This document shows positions 42,489-50,973 of a stretch of 64,000 nucleotides of DNA, piece by piece. Below the pieces are notes generated by a model that did not search any database, was not told where the DNA came from, and worked only from the letters and a program-made list of their open reading frames with translations. The position numbers and the translations under genes were made by a program. The stretch is from Planobispora longispora (GTDB taxonomy: Bacteria > Actinomycetota > Actinomycetes > Streptosporangiales > Streptosporangiaceae), in contig NZ_BOOH01000028.1 of the NCBI RefSeq assembly GCF_016863135.1, positions 60,113 through 124,112 on the forward strand, written 5' to 3'. Numbering within the stretch: the stretch's first letter is position 1; the number at the start of each line of letters is the position of its first letter.

Positions 42489-43484
42489 TCACTCGGCGGC
42501 GTCGAGCTTGGTCAGGCGGTTCTCGTACATCCGCACGACCTCGGGACGGGCCGAGGTGGCCTTCTCGTACTCGATGAGCTCCTTGATCTGCTTGGCGCTC
42601 TTGCCGCGCATCCGGGCGCGGAGGGAGGCGACGGTCAGGTCGGCGTAGCCGGGCAGCGGCTCGGCGGGCACGGCCGCGACCCCGGCCTTGACGGCCTCGA
42701 CCGTCTCGGCGGCCTCGGCGGCCTCGGGGGTGGTCTTGCCGGCCTTCGTCGTCTTCGTGGTCTTCGCGGCCTTCGGCTTCGCGGTCCCGGCGGCCTTCGG
42801 CCTGGTGGTCGCGGCGGTCCCGGCGGCGGGCTTCGACCTGGTGGTCCTGGGCTTGGCCGGCTTGGTCTCCACGACCTCGACGGCGGCGGCGCCGTCCTGG
42901 CCCGGCTCGGCGACGTCGACCGCGGTGACCTCGACCCGCACGGCCGGCGGCACGGCGATCTCGGCGCCGGCCTCCGGAGCGGTCCCGGCCTTGACCGGCT
43001 CGACCCCGGCGGGCTCGGCCGCGACGGACGCGATCACGGCGGGCTCGGTCCCCGCCTTCACCTCGGCGGCCGCAGGCTCGGGCTTCACCTTGGGCTTCGC
43101 CTTGGCGGCCGCGGGCTCGGCGGGCTCGGTCTCCGCCTTCGTCTCGGGCTCGGCCTCGGCCTCGGCGGCCTTGGACCCGGCCTTGCCGTCGGCCTCGGCC
43201 TCGGCCTCGGCGGTCTCCGGCTCGGTCTCGGAGGGGGCGGGCTTGGACTTGGCCGGGGCGAAGATGACCGGCTCGCGGCGGGCCGGCTTCTCCTCGGTCT
43301 CGGACAGCTGGTCGGCGGCCGTGACGCGGGTCTCGTCGAGCTCCTCGTCGGTGGAGCCGGCGCGCTTGATCCGGTTGCGGACGCGGTCGCCGAGGAGCAG
43401 GGCCTGGCCGACGCCGCTCAACGCGGCCTGCAGCGCCTGCAGCGGCAGGTCCTTCGCCTTACGGAAGAGATCGGGGACTGACAT
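42489..43484 (-). CDS. Lipid droplet-associated protein (Rv1109c-like) with enlarged low-complexity core
   Basis: A 331-residue protein starting MSVPDLFRKAKDLPLQALQAAL at ATG 43484 after GGGAGA. The N-terminal amphipathic segment and the C-terminal helix pair (PGYADLTVASLRARMRGKSAKQIKELIEY) are those of the mycobacterial Rv1109c family, and the gene order xseB-xseA-this-ispH is the same as Rv1107c-Rv1110. Between them lies about 210 residues of Ala/Glu/Lys/Pro-rich repetitive sequence, much longer than in the mycobacterial protein. Lipid-droplet or PHA-granule association is reported for the family; a function here is inferred. A PHA link would fit the hydroxybutyrate cluster in this window. 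Confidence 0.75.
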   Translation of the reverse strand: MSVPDLFRKAKDLPLQALQAALSGVGQALLLGDRVRNRIKRAGSTDEELDETRVTAADQLSETEEKPARREPVIFAPAKSKPAPSETEPETAEAEAEADGKAGSKAAEAEAEPETKAETEPAEPAAAKAKPKVKPEPAAAEVKAGTEPAVIASVAAEPAGVEPVKAGTAPEAGAEIAVPPAVRVEVTAVDVAEPGQDGAAAVEVVETKPAKPRTTRSKPAAGTAATTRPKAAGTAKPKAAKTTKTTKAGKTTPEAAEAAETVEAVKAGVAAVPAEPLPGYADLTVASLRARMRGKSAKQIKELIEYEKATSARPEVVRMYENRLTKLDAAE

Positions 43485-43593
43485 TTCGTCTCCCTGGGAG
43501 GTCTGTTTGGACATATTGTCTAGCAAGACGGAGCCTTGCGAGGTCAAGGGGCGCATGGGCAGTCCCCATGGGCACTCCACGTAGCATAAGAAC

Positions 43594-44565
43594 ATGACTT
43601 CAGAGACCCGCGCGACCCGTCGCGTACTTGTGGCGAAGCCCCGCGGTTACTGCGCGGGGGTCGACCGTGCGGTCCAGGCGGTCGAGAAGGCCCTGGAACG
43701 CTACGGCGCGCCGATCTACGTCCGCAAGCAGATCGTCCACAACACCCACGTGGTGAAGACGCTGGAGGAGCGCGGGGCGATCTTCGTCGAGGAGACGGAG
43801 CAGGTCCCCGAGGGCGCCATCGTGGTGTTCTCCGCCCACGGAGTCTCCCCCGCGGTCCACCAGGAGGCCGCCCGGCGCCAGTTGAAGACGATCGACGCCA
43901 CCTGCCCCCTGGTCACCAAGGTGCACAACGAGGCCAAGCGCTTCGCCTCCCAGGACTACGACATCCTCCTGATCGGGCACGAGGGCCACGAGGAGGTCGA
44001 GGGCACCGCCGGCGAGGCCCCCGACCACATCCAGCTCGTGGACGGCCTCGACGCGGTCGACTCCGTGCGGGTCAAGGACCCCGACCGGCTGGTGTGGCTG
44101 TCGCAGACCACGCTGTCGGTGGACGAGACGATCGAGACGGTCTCCCGGCTCAAGGAGCGGTTCCCCAACCTCATCGACCCGCCGAGCGACGACATCTGCT
44201 ACGCCACCCAGAACCGCCAGGTCGCGGTGAAGGAGATCGCGGCCGAGGTCGAGCTGGTCATCGTCGTCGGCTCGGAGAACTCCTCCAACTCCAAGCGCCT
44301 GGTCGAGGTCGCCCTCGACCACGGGGCCGAGGCCTCCTACCTGGTCGACAACGCCTCCTTCATCAAGGACGAATGGCTCGACGGCGTCACCACCGTCGGT
44401 GTGACGAGCGGCGCCTCGGTCCCCGACGAGCTGGTCGCCGGGGTCCTGGAGCGTCTCGCCGGGCACGGCTTCGACGACGTCGAGGAGGTCCACTCCGTCG
44501 AGGAGAACGTGCGTTTCGCGCTCCCGCACGAGCTCCGCAAGGACCTGCGGGTCACGACGGCCTGA
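43594..44565 (+). CDS. ispH: 4-hydroxy-3-methylbut-2-enyl diphosphate reductase
   Basis: The 323-residue IspH has the three cluster cysteines in [10 protein letters not shown] (Cys20), DATCPLVTK and [11 protein letters not shown]. It makes IPP and DMAPP in the final step of the MEP pathway, using a 4Fe-4S cluster. Start ATG 43594 lies 6 nt after TAGCAT (43582-43587) without a ribosome site, so it is likely leaderless. It is followed by a strong terminator hairpin. Confidence 0.96.
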   Translation: MTSETRATRRVLVAKPRGYCAGVDRAVQAVEKALERYGAPIYVRKQIVHNTHVVKTLEERGAIFVEETEQVPEGAIVVFSAHGVSPAVHQEAARRQLKTIDATCPLVTKVHNEAKRFASQDYDILLIGHEGHEEVEGTAGEAPDHIQLVDGLDAVDSVRVKDPDRLVWLSQTTLSVDETIETVSRLKERFPNLIDPPSDDICYATQNRQVAVKEIAAEVELVIVVGSENSSNSKRLVEVALDHGAEASYLVDNASFIKDEWLDGVTTVGVTSGASVPDELVAGVLERLAGHGFDDVEEVHSVEENVRFALPHELRKDLRVTTA

Positions 44566-44574
44566 GCGTCGCGC

Positions 44575-44609
44575 CGCCGTACGGAGGCGTCCGCCGCCTC
44601 CGTACGGCG
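44575..44609. terminator. 15-bp perfect hairpin after ispH
   Basis: Arms 44575-44589 and 44595-44609 pair perfectly over a 5-base loop TCCGC. The structure starts 10 bp after the ispH stop and lies between convergent genes. Without a T-run it is an I-type actinobacterial terminator that can act in both directions. Confidence 0.85.
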
Positions 44610-44631
44610 CCGCGCGGAGAGCGGCGCCGGG

Positions 44632-45156
44632 TCACGGCTCCCGGGGGGTGCCGTACACCCGGGGCTCGAAATATCCCTCAGGCTCGGGCACGAAGCCCTT
44701 GTCGTCGACGCCGGCCCGCGGGCGCGGGACGTCGGGGGCGGCGGCGCGGATCTCCTCGCGCAGGTCGCGGACGCACCGGGCCAGCCCGCGCCGCCAGGCG
44801 ACGAGCAGGACCAGCGCCGAGCCGACGAACAGCCACGGGGCCCCGCCGGACAGCGCGGTGAACATGCCGAGGCCGAAAGCCTGGACGGGGGAGGGCGCGG
44901 TCAGGGAGCGGACCGCCTCGGAGATCAGCGCGGCGAGGAGGAACACCAGCGGCGGGGAGACCACCAGCGAGAGCAGGTCGCGCGGGTTGACCAGGGCCAC
45001 CGCGACCGCGCACCCGCCCAGGAAGGCCAGGCCGACCGCTGCGGGCAGCCCGAACAACGCGTGCAGCAGGCTTCCCAGCAGCGTGAACACCAGCACGGAC
45101 GCCACCGCGCCCCGCGCGGTCAGCCGGATGCCGGCCGCTCGGTCCCGCTCACTCAT
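44632..45156 (-). CDS. DUF6542-like membrane protein
   Basis: A 174-residue protein with four hydrophobic segments between residues 12 and 125 and a hydrophilic C-terminus (AGVDDKGFVPEPEGYFEPRVYG). It occupies the position of Rv1111c between ispH and ychF in mycobacteria and resembles the DUF6542 family. No function is known. The start is ATG 45156. Confidence 0.75.
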   Translation of the reverse strand: MSERDRAAGIRLTARGAVASVLVFTLLGSLLHALFGLPAAVGLAFLGGCAVAVALVNPRDLLSLVVSPPLVFLLAALISEAVRSLTAPSPVQAFGLGMFTALSGGAPWLFVGSALVLLVAWRRGLARCVRDLREEIRAAAPDVPRPRAGVDDKGFVPEPEGYFEPRVYGTPREP

Positions 45157-45235
45157 GCGATCACCTCGCCCGTCGCCCCCTCACACCGCCCCGCGGTCTC
45201 CAGTGTCCGGCTCCCCCCGGTTCCAGGAAACACCC

Positions 45236-46549
45236 TCAAGGCAGGTCGTTGGCCAACTTACCGTTCAACCGGGAGATGAGGGACGAGCTTGACTCCTCTT
45301 CTCCCACCAGTTCGGGTGAGGTGAGGGTGCGCGGCATGTCCTCGACCGCCGGGGGAGCGTCCAGTCCGGTCTCGACCAGGCCCAGGTCGTTGAGCTTGCG
45401 GGCGCTCACCAGGACCCGTGTCTCCAGGGATCCGACCGCCCGGTTGTAGGACTCCACGGCCCTGCCCAGCGAGCGGCCCACGGCCTCCATGTTCCGCCCC
45501 ATGCTGCCCAGCCGCTCGTAGAGCTCCTTGCCCACCTCGAAGACCGCGCGGGCGTTCTCGCTGAGCGCGGCCTGCTGCCAGGCGTACTGCGCGGTGCGGA
45601 GCATGGTGATCAGCGTGGTCGGGGTGGCGATGTGGACCCGGCGGCGCATGGCGTGCTCCAGCAGGCCTGGGTCGCGCTCCAGCGCCGGGGCGAGGAACGC
45701 CTCGCCGGGGATGAACAGCACGACGAACTCCGGCGCGGGGCTGAACGCCTGCCAGTAGGTCTTCGCGGCCAGCCGGTCCACGTGCTCGCGCACGTGCCGG
45801 GCGTGGGCGTCGAGCCGGGCGGACCGGTGGTCGGCGTCGGCGGACTCCGCGGCCTCCAGATAGGCGGCCAGGGACACCTTGGAGTCGACCACGATGTTCT
45901 TCCCGCCCGCGAGCCGCACCACCATGTCGGGGCGGAGCGCGCCGTCGGCGGTGGCCGCGCTCGCCTGCTCGTCGAAGTCGCAGAAGCGCTGCATGCCGGC
46001 GATCTCGGCGACCCTGCGCAGCTGGAGCTCTCCCCACCGGCCCTGGACGTCGGGTCGCTGCAGGGCCCGGACGAGGGCGGTCGTCTGCGCCCGGAGCCGG
46101 TCGTTGCTCTCGCGCACGATGTCGATGTGCCTGGTCAGCTCGGCATGGGCGGCCCGCTGGCCCGCCTGGGTGTCGCGCAGCTGCGCCTCGACCCGGGCCA
46201 GGGTGTCCTTGAGCGGCTCGATCAGGTGCTCGACGGCCTGCTTGCGCTGCTCCAGCTCCCCGGCCGCCTCGGCGCGGCTCGCGGCCAGCCGTCCCTCGGC
46301 CAGCTCCAGGAAGCGCAGGTTGTTGACGTCGAGCGCGCGGGCCGACAGGGCCTGGAACCGGTCGGCGAGCTGCTCCTCGACGTAGGCGACCTTCTCCTCG
46401 GCCGCCCTCGCGCGGGCCTCGGCCTCCGCGAGGCGGGCGACGGCGTCCCCGGCGCCGGCCGAGGCTCGCGCCCGGCCCAGCAGGAATCCGATCGCGAGCC
46501 CCGCCGCGAGTCCCACGGCGAGCTGGAAGGCGAGTGCCATGACGTCCAT
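45236..46549 (-). CDS. rmuC: DNA recombination protein RmuC
   Basis: The 437-residue protein has an N-terminal membrane helix, a coiled coil to about residue 190 and the RmuC domain: RWGELQLRRVAEIAGM, DMVVRLAGGKNIVVDSKVSL, EFVVLFIPGEAFLAPAL and TPTTLITMLRTAQYAWQQ. RmuC limits DNA inversions in E. coli and has a nuclease-like fold. ATG 46549 and in-frame ATG 46540 are both possible starts. Confidence 0.93.
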   Translation of the reverse strand: MDVMALAFQLAVGLAAGLAIGFLLGRARASAGAGDAVARLAEAEARARAAEEKVAYVEEQLADRFQALSARALDVNNLRFLELAEGRLAASRAEAAGELEQRKQAVEHLIEPLKDTLARVEAQLRDTQAGQRAAHAELTRHIDIVRESNDRLRAQTTALVRALQRPDVQGRWGELQLRRVAEIAGMQRFCDFDEQASAATADGALRPDMVVRLAGGKNIVVDSKVSLAAYLEAAESADADHRSARLDAHARHVREHVDRLAAKTYWQAFSPAPEFVVLFIPGEAFLAPALERDPGLLEHAMRRRVHIATPTTLITMLRTAQYAWQQAALSENARAVFEVGKELYERLGSMGRNMEAVGRSLGRAVESYNRAVGSLETRVLVSARKLNDLGLVETGLDAPPAVEDMPRTLTSPELVGEEESSSSLISRLNGKLANDLP

Positions 46550-46683
46550 TCATCGCATGATCCCAGGCCCAACGGCTTCCAGCGGCGCGACACGCCTTCC
46601 GTTAAGACACGCCCAACCCGCTTGCGCGAAGGCAAGCTGTCACTCAAAGTTTCATAGTGAACACGGAAAGTGGGGGATGGTCT

Positions 46684-47517
46684 GTGGGCACGCGGGGCTG
46701 GGGAACGAGAATGGCGCCGGCGCTGGGAGTGACCGCCGCCGCGGTGGTGGTCATGGTCACCGCCACGGGCGTGCTCATCGCGGGGCGCGCCGCCCCCGAG
46801 CCGGGAGCGGCCCGGGCGGAGGCGGCCACGGTGCGGCTCGCCTGGGAGCAGGGCGCCTGCGTCGAGCGGGAGAGCGGCAGGTTCGAGCTGGCCGCCTGCG
46901 GGGAGGCCGACGGGAAGGTGATCTCTCTCGTCGGCGCGGAGGCGGCGGACTGCCCCGTGGAGACCGACGAGCTGGTCAGGGTCAGGCCCCTGCCGGGCGC
47001 GGGCGGGACGCACGCCCAGGCGGTCCCGCGCAGCCCTGAGCAGGGCCGTACGGCATGCGTGCGCAGCCTCCGGCCGCCGCACCCCGGAGACCCGGGCGGC
47101 GGCGGGGGGACGCTGCGCGCGGGCGACTGCCTGGCGCTGCGCGGCGGAGAGCGGCCCTGTTCCGCGCCCGGGTGGTACGGCAAGGTGCTGGCCGTGGTGG
47201 ACCGGGCGGACGCCTGCCCGGCGCGCGCGCTCGACGCGCTGGTCGTCGGCGAGCGGGAGGTCGCGTGCCTGGGCGGGGGCGGTCGGATGCTCCGGCTGGG
47301 AGACTGCGTGGCCCGGCCCGAGAGCCGCCTGGTGAGCCGCGAGGCGCTCGTCAAGGCGCCGTGCGGCTCCGCCAGGTCCTGGGCGCAGGTGACCGGCAGG
47401 GCGGCCACGCGGGGCCGCTGCCCCGAGGTCTCCGACCGTTACCTGCGGGTCCGTGAGCCGGGCGTCCAGCGGCCGGTCACCTGCCTGCGGCGGACAGCAC
47501 TTCACGGTTCCCCGTAA
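46684..47517 (+). CDS. Secreted protein with three Cys-paired repeats
   Basis: A 277-residue protein with an N-terminal signal/anchor (PALGVTAAAVVVMVTATGVL) and an outer part made of three repeats. Each begins G-(A/D)-C, has a second Cys about 15-20 residues on, then a V-rich strand and a late Cys followed by Pro (ACP/CP/GRCPE). The repeats suggest LppU-like or septum-formation-like domains, each held by disulfides, but I cannot name the family with certainty. GTG 46684 follows GGGGGAT; GTG 46657 is an in-frame alternative but overlaps the -10-like CATAGT. It lies directly upstream of ychF. Confidence 0.7.
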   Translation: MGTRGWGTRMAPALGVTAAAVVVMVTATGVLIAGRAAPEPGAARAEAATVRLAWEQGACVERESGRFELAACGEADGKVISLVGAEAADCPVETDELVRVRPLPGAGGTHAQAVPRSPEQGRTACVRSLRPPHPGDPGGGGGTLRAGDCLALRGGERPCSAPGWYGKVLAVVDRADACPARALDALVVGEREVACLGGGGRMLRLGDCVARPESRLVSREALVKAPCGSARSWAQVTGRAATRGRCPEVSDRYLRVREPGVQRPVTCLRRTALHGSP

Positions 47518-47528
47518 ACTCAGATCAC

Positions 47529-48617
<1,089 letters not shown>

Positions 48618-48730
48618 TCCCCCGCCGCGGGCTCCTCTCCCCGGATCTCCCCGGCGCTCCTGGAGGGGGGACCCCCACCCGTGATCGGGGCTCACGCGGG
48701 GCGTGGAGCGCGTCCAGCCGGCCCGCCGGA

Positions 48731-48758
48731 GCCGATGTCCCCGCGAGGGGACATCGGC
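48731..48758. terminator. 12-bp perfect hairpin after ychF
   Basis: GCCGATGTCCCC (48731-48742) pairs perfectly with GGGGACATCGGC (48747-48758) over the GNRA-like loop GCGA. It lies 114 bp after the ychF stop and 57 bp before a small open frame, so it may end ychF transcription. Confidence 0.65.
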
Positions 48759-48814
48759 ATTCCCGGCTCCGCGGCTCGCTGGACATCCGCGGGACGGCGG
48801 CGCAGGCTGCGGGT

Positions 48815-48988
48815 ATGAGCTCCCACAGACGCGAGACCCCCGAACCCGCCGATCCGCGCGAGGCGGGCGGCCTGCCTCTCCAGGTGCTGGAGCAGATGGA
48901 TCCCGACCTGGTGCGGAAAGTCCTCGGCGCGCGGCTGCCCCGCGCGTGGACGCTCCAACCCTGCACGGGCTTCGATCCGCCTGACTGA
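48815..48988 (+). CDS. Small hypothetical protein, 57 residues
   Basis: The frame starts ATG 48815 and ends TGA 48988. Third codon positions are about 84% G or C, lower than neighbours but above the intergenic background. The product has a charged N-terminus, a helix-like core (LPLQVLEQMDPDLVRKVLGA) and a short Trp/Cys-containing tail (WTLQPCTGFDPPD). No ribosome site is obvious. I do not recognise a family, and it may be non-coding. Confidence 0.35.
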   Translation: MSSHRRETPEPADPREAGGLPLQVLEQMDPDLVRKVLGARLPRAWTLQPCTGFDPPD

Positions 48989-49442
48989 ACCCGCCCTCCT
49001 CCCGGTGGCCGCGCCGGCCCTCCCCGGTCTCCGTACCGCCCTCCGCGCCCCGCCGGTCCCATCCGGGACGGCCGGGCCCTTCCCCGGGAGCGGACGGAGA
49101 CGACGCGTCGTGACGCTGCGTCACACCTCCCGGACGGCCCCTCTTTCAAAGGCGCAGGTCGCGACACTCCCGGTGCGCTATGGATAGCAATGGGTGGCGT
49201 TTCGGTAATCAACGCCTGCGCTGGCCAGGGGCGATGTGTTCCTTTCGTCCCTCTGGAGGGGGTAACCGCTTCCGCCCCGTCTCAGATCCGGTTTGCTCAG
49301 TGAGGGCGATGCCTGCAGCATGGGCGTGGTTTTCCTGGAAGAATCAGCTGAGCGGTTAGGGTAATTGCCTCACCATGGCTAATGGGATCGGGAGTAATAC
49401 GACACCGCGCCAGCCGGGGGAATCGGCGCGAGCGGAGGCGTG
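48989..49442. other. 454-bp non-coding region upstream of the conjugation-like operon
   Basis: This stretch is distinctly less GC-rich than the rest and should hold the promoter of the operon that begins at 49443. Visible are an inverted repeat GGCGTT-N9-AACGCC (49196-49216), a palindrome CCCTC-TG-GAGGG (49249-49260) and a possible -10 TAGGGT near 49357. An open frame at 49180-49359 has non-coding codon use. No attachment site, tRNA or integrase is seen. Confidence 0.6.
49196..49216. promoter_or_regulatory. Inverted repeat in front of the conjugation-like operon
   Basis: GGCGTT-TCGGTAATC-AACGCC is a perfect 6+6 bp repeat with a 9-bp centre, 226 bp before the first gene of the operon. It could bind a regulator. 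Evidence is symmetry only. Confidence 0.35.
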
Positions 49443-50477
49443 ATGGCTCGAAGGTCAGCGGTCCAGCGGGATCCTCGGATCTCCGATGACCCCGAGCTTT
49501 CGGCATACCCGGATGCGTTCGACGATCCCGAGCCCCGGAGCGCCCCGGCCCGCGGGCGGCGCGTGCCGCGCCGCGGCGGCTGGTCCGGAGGCGGCGGTCG
49601 CTGGCTGGTGTGGGTCGGCCGCGCCATCCTCTGGGCGTTAATCGTAGTTATCGTGGTGAATGGGGTCCGTGCGCCTTTTGAGAGGTTCACTCGGCAGGGT
49701 ACGGCGAATCAGCCTGCCGCCGCCCCCGCCGACCAGGGATTCCCCGTCACCCAGGCCACCTCTTTCGCCAGCCAGTTCGCCGCCGTCTACTTGAATTTCG
49801 ACGCCGTGCGCGCCTCGGAGCGGGCCGGCAGGCTGGCGCCTTTCCTGCCCGACGGGGCCGAGCCGCAATTCGGCTGGGACGGGCTCGGCAGGATGAGCGC
49901 CGGGGCGATCCAGCCGTACGGCGTGAAGGTCGAAGACGCGCAGAACGCCGTGGTGACCCTGGTGTTCCAGGCGGGCAACCGCCGCCAGCTGCTCTCCGTG
50001 CCGATCTTCCACGACGGCGAGACGAAGAGGTTCGTGGTCTCCGGGCGGCCGGGCATCCTGCCCGCCCCGGCCGCGGCGGCCCTGCCCGCCGAGGGCGAGC
50101 CCCGGCGGGACGCGACCGCCGAGCAGGAGCTCCGCACGTCCATGGCCAACTTCTTCAAGGCCTACGCCGCCAGTGACACCGCCTCCCTGCAGCAGTACGC
50201 CGCGGCCGGGGTCACCCTGGAGGGGTTCGGGGGCGCGTTCACCTTCGTGGAGCTCAAGGATCTCGTCGTGCCGCTCAGCAGCGAAGCCAACCGGAAGGTG
50301 ACCGCCACGGTCGTGTGGGGCGTGCCCGCCGGCGGGTCGCCGACCGCGGAGCCCGCCGCGGGAGATCCGGGCGACATGAGCGGGAAGCTGGAGCAGTCTT
50401 ATCTTCTCTCCGTGGTCAAGCAGGGCGACAAATGGTTCGTCCAGAGCATCAGCGGCGCCGAACGGTCTGTGGGGTGA
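49443..50477 (+). CDS. ConB/TcpC-like (VirB8-type) conjugation protein
   Basis: A 344-residue protein with a cytoplasmic Pro/Arg-rich head, one membrane helix (about residues 60-80, LVWVGRAILWALIVVIVVNG) and two extracytoplasmic NTF2-like domains, as in TcpC (PF12642-like): QATSFASQFAAVYLNFD and EQELRTSMANFFKAYAASDT each begin a domain. VirB8-type proteins form the inner ring of type IV secretion channels. ATG 49443 follows GGAGG by 4 nt; GTG 49440 is also possible. It is the first gene of the operon. Confidence 0.83.
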   Translation: MARRSAVQRDPRISDDPELSAYPDAFDDPEPRSAPARGRRVPRRGGWSGGGGRWLVWVGRAILWALIVVIVVNGVRAPFERFTRQGTANQPAAAPADQGFPVTQATSFASQFAAVYLNFDAVRASERAGRLAPFLPDGAEPQFGWDGLGRMSAGAIQPYGVKVEDAQNAVVTLVFQAGNRRQLLSVPIFHDGETKRFVVSGRPGILPAPAAAALPAEGEPRRDATAEQELRTSMANFFKAYAASDTASLQQYAAAGVTLEGFGGAFTFVELKDLVVPLSSEANRKVTATVVWGVPAGGSPTAEPAAGDPGDMSGKLEQSYLLSVVKQGDKWFVQSISGAERSVG

Positions 50478-50604
50478 CGCATGATCGAACGGTGCCAGTC
50501 CACAGTGAACAGAGCCCCCCTGGCCGGCGAGCCGGCGGCGAGGCGGTCCGCATGCCGCGGGCCCGTCGCCCGGCGCGCGCGGTCATGAGCACGGAGGACG
50601 AGAA

Positions 50605-50925
50605 GTGACCTTGAAGACCATCCTGCTGAGCGTGATCGACATGAGTGCGATCGACCTCGCCCAGCAGCCGACCGGCCAGCCGACCGCCCCACCGGCCGGC
50701 GTGAACACCGAGGGGCTGGCTGACTTCCTCCGCCGGTTCTTCGCCCCGCTCTTCCTCGTCATCGTCTCCGTGGTGGCGCTGTTCTTCCTGTTCACCCGTG
50801 AAATCACCAGGTTCGTGCAGTTCATCATCCTGGCCATCGCCATCGGTGTGATCTTCTACGTGCCCAACATCATCGAGGTGACGGCCAAGGCGATCGCCGG
50901 AGCCTTGGGGATCACAGGAGGCTGA
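50605..50925 (+). CDS. Small two-helix membrane protein, ConC-like
   Basis: A 106-residue protein with GTG start at 50605 after GGAGGACGA. It has a polar Pro-rich N-terminus and two membrane helices at about residues 50-70 and 75-97. ICEBs1 ConC, in the same position of its operon, is a small two-helix protein, so homology of role is plausible; a VirB2-like pilin is another option. The gene is preceded by a 127-bp spacer. Confidence 0.65.
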   Translation: MTLKTILLSVIDMSAIDLAQQPTGQPTAPPAGVNTEGLADFLRRFFAPLFLVIVSVVALFFLFTREITRFVQFIILAIAIGVIFYVPNIIEVTAKAIAGALGITGG

Positions 50926-50973
50926 GAGCGCACCTGAAGGCACGGGACGGCGAGCGGCGGAGAGGAGGAACGG

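Noticed and set aside
49180..49359. 59-codon frame upstream of the secretion operon
   Set aside because: Third codon positions are only about 60% G or C, far below the genes here, and there is no ribosome site.
50481..50588. 35-codon frame between the ConB-like and ConC-like genes
   Set aside because: It has no ribosome site and its Arg/Ala-rich product looks random.
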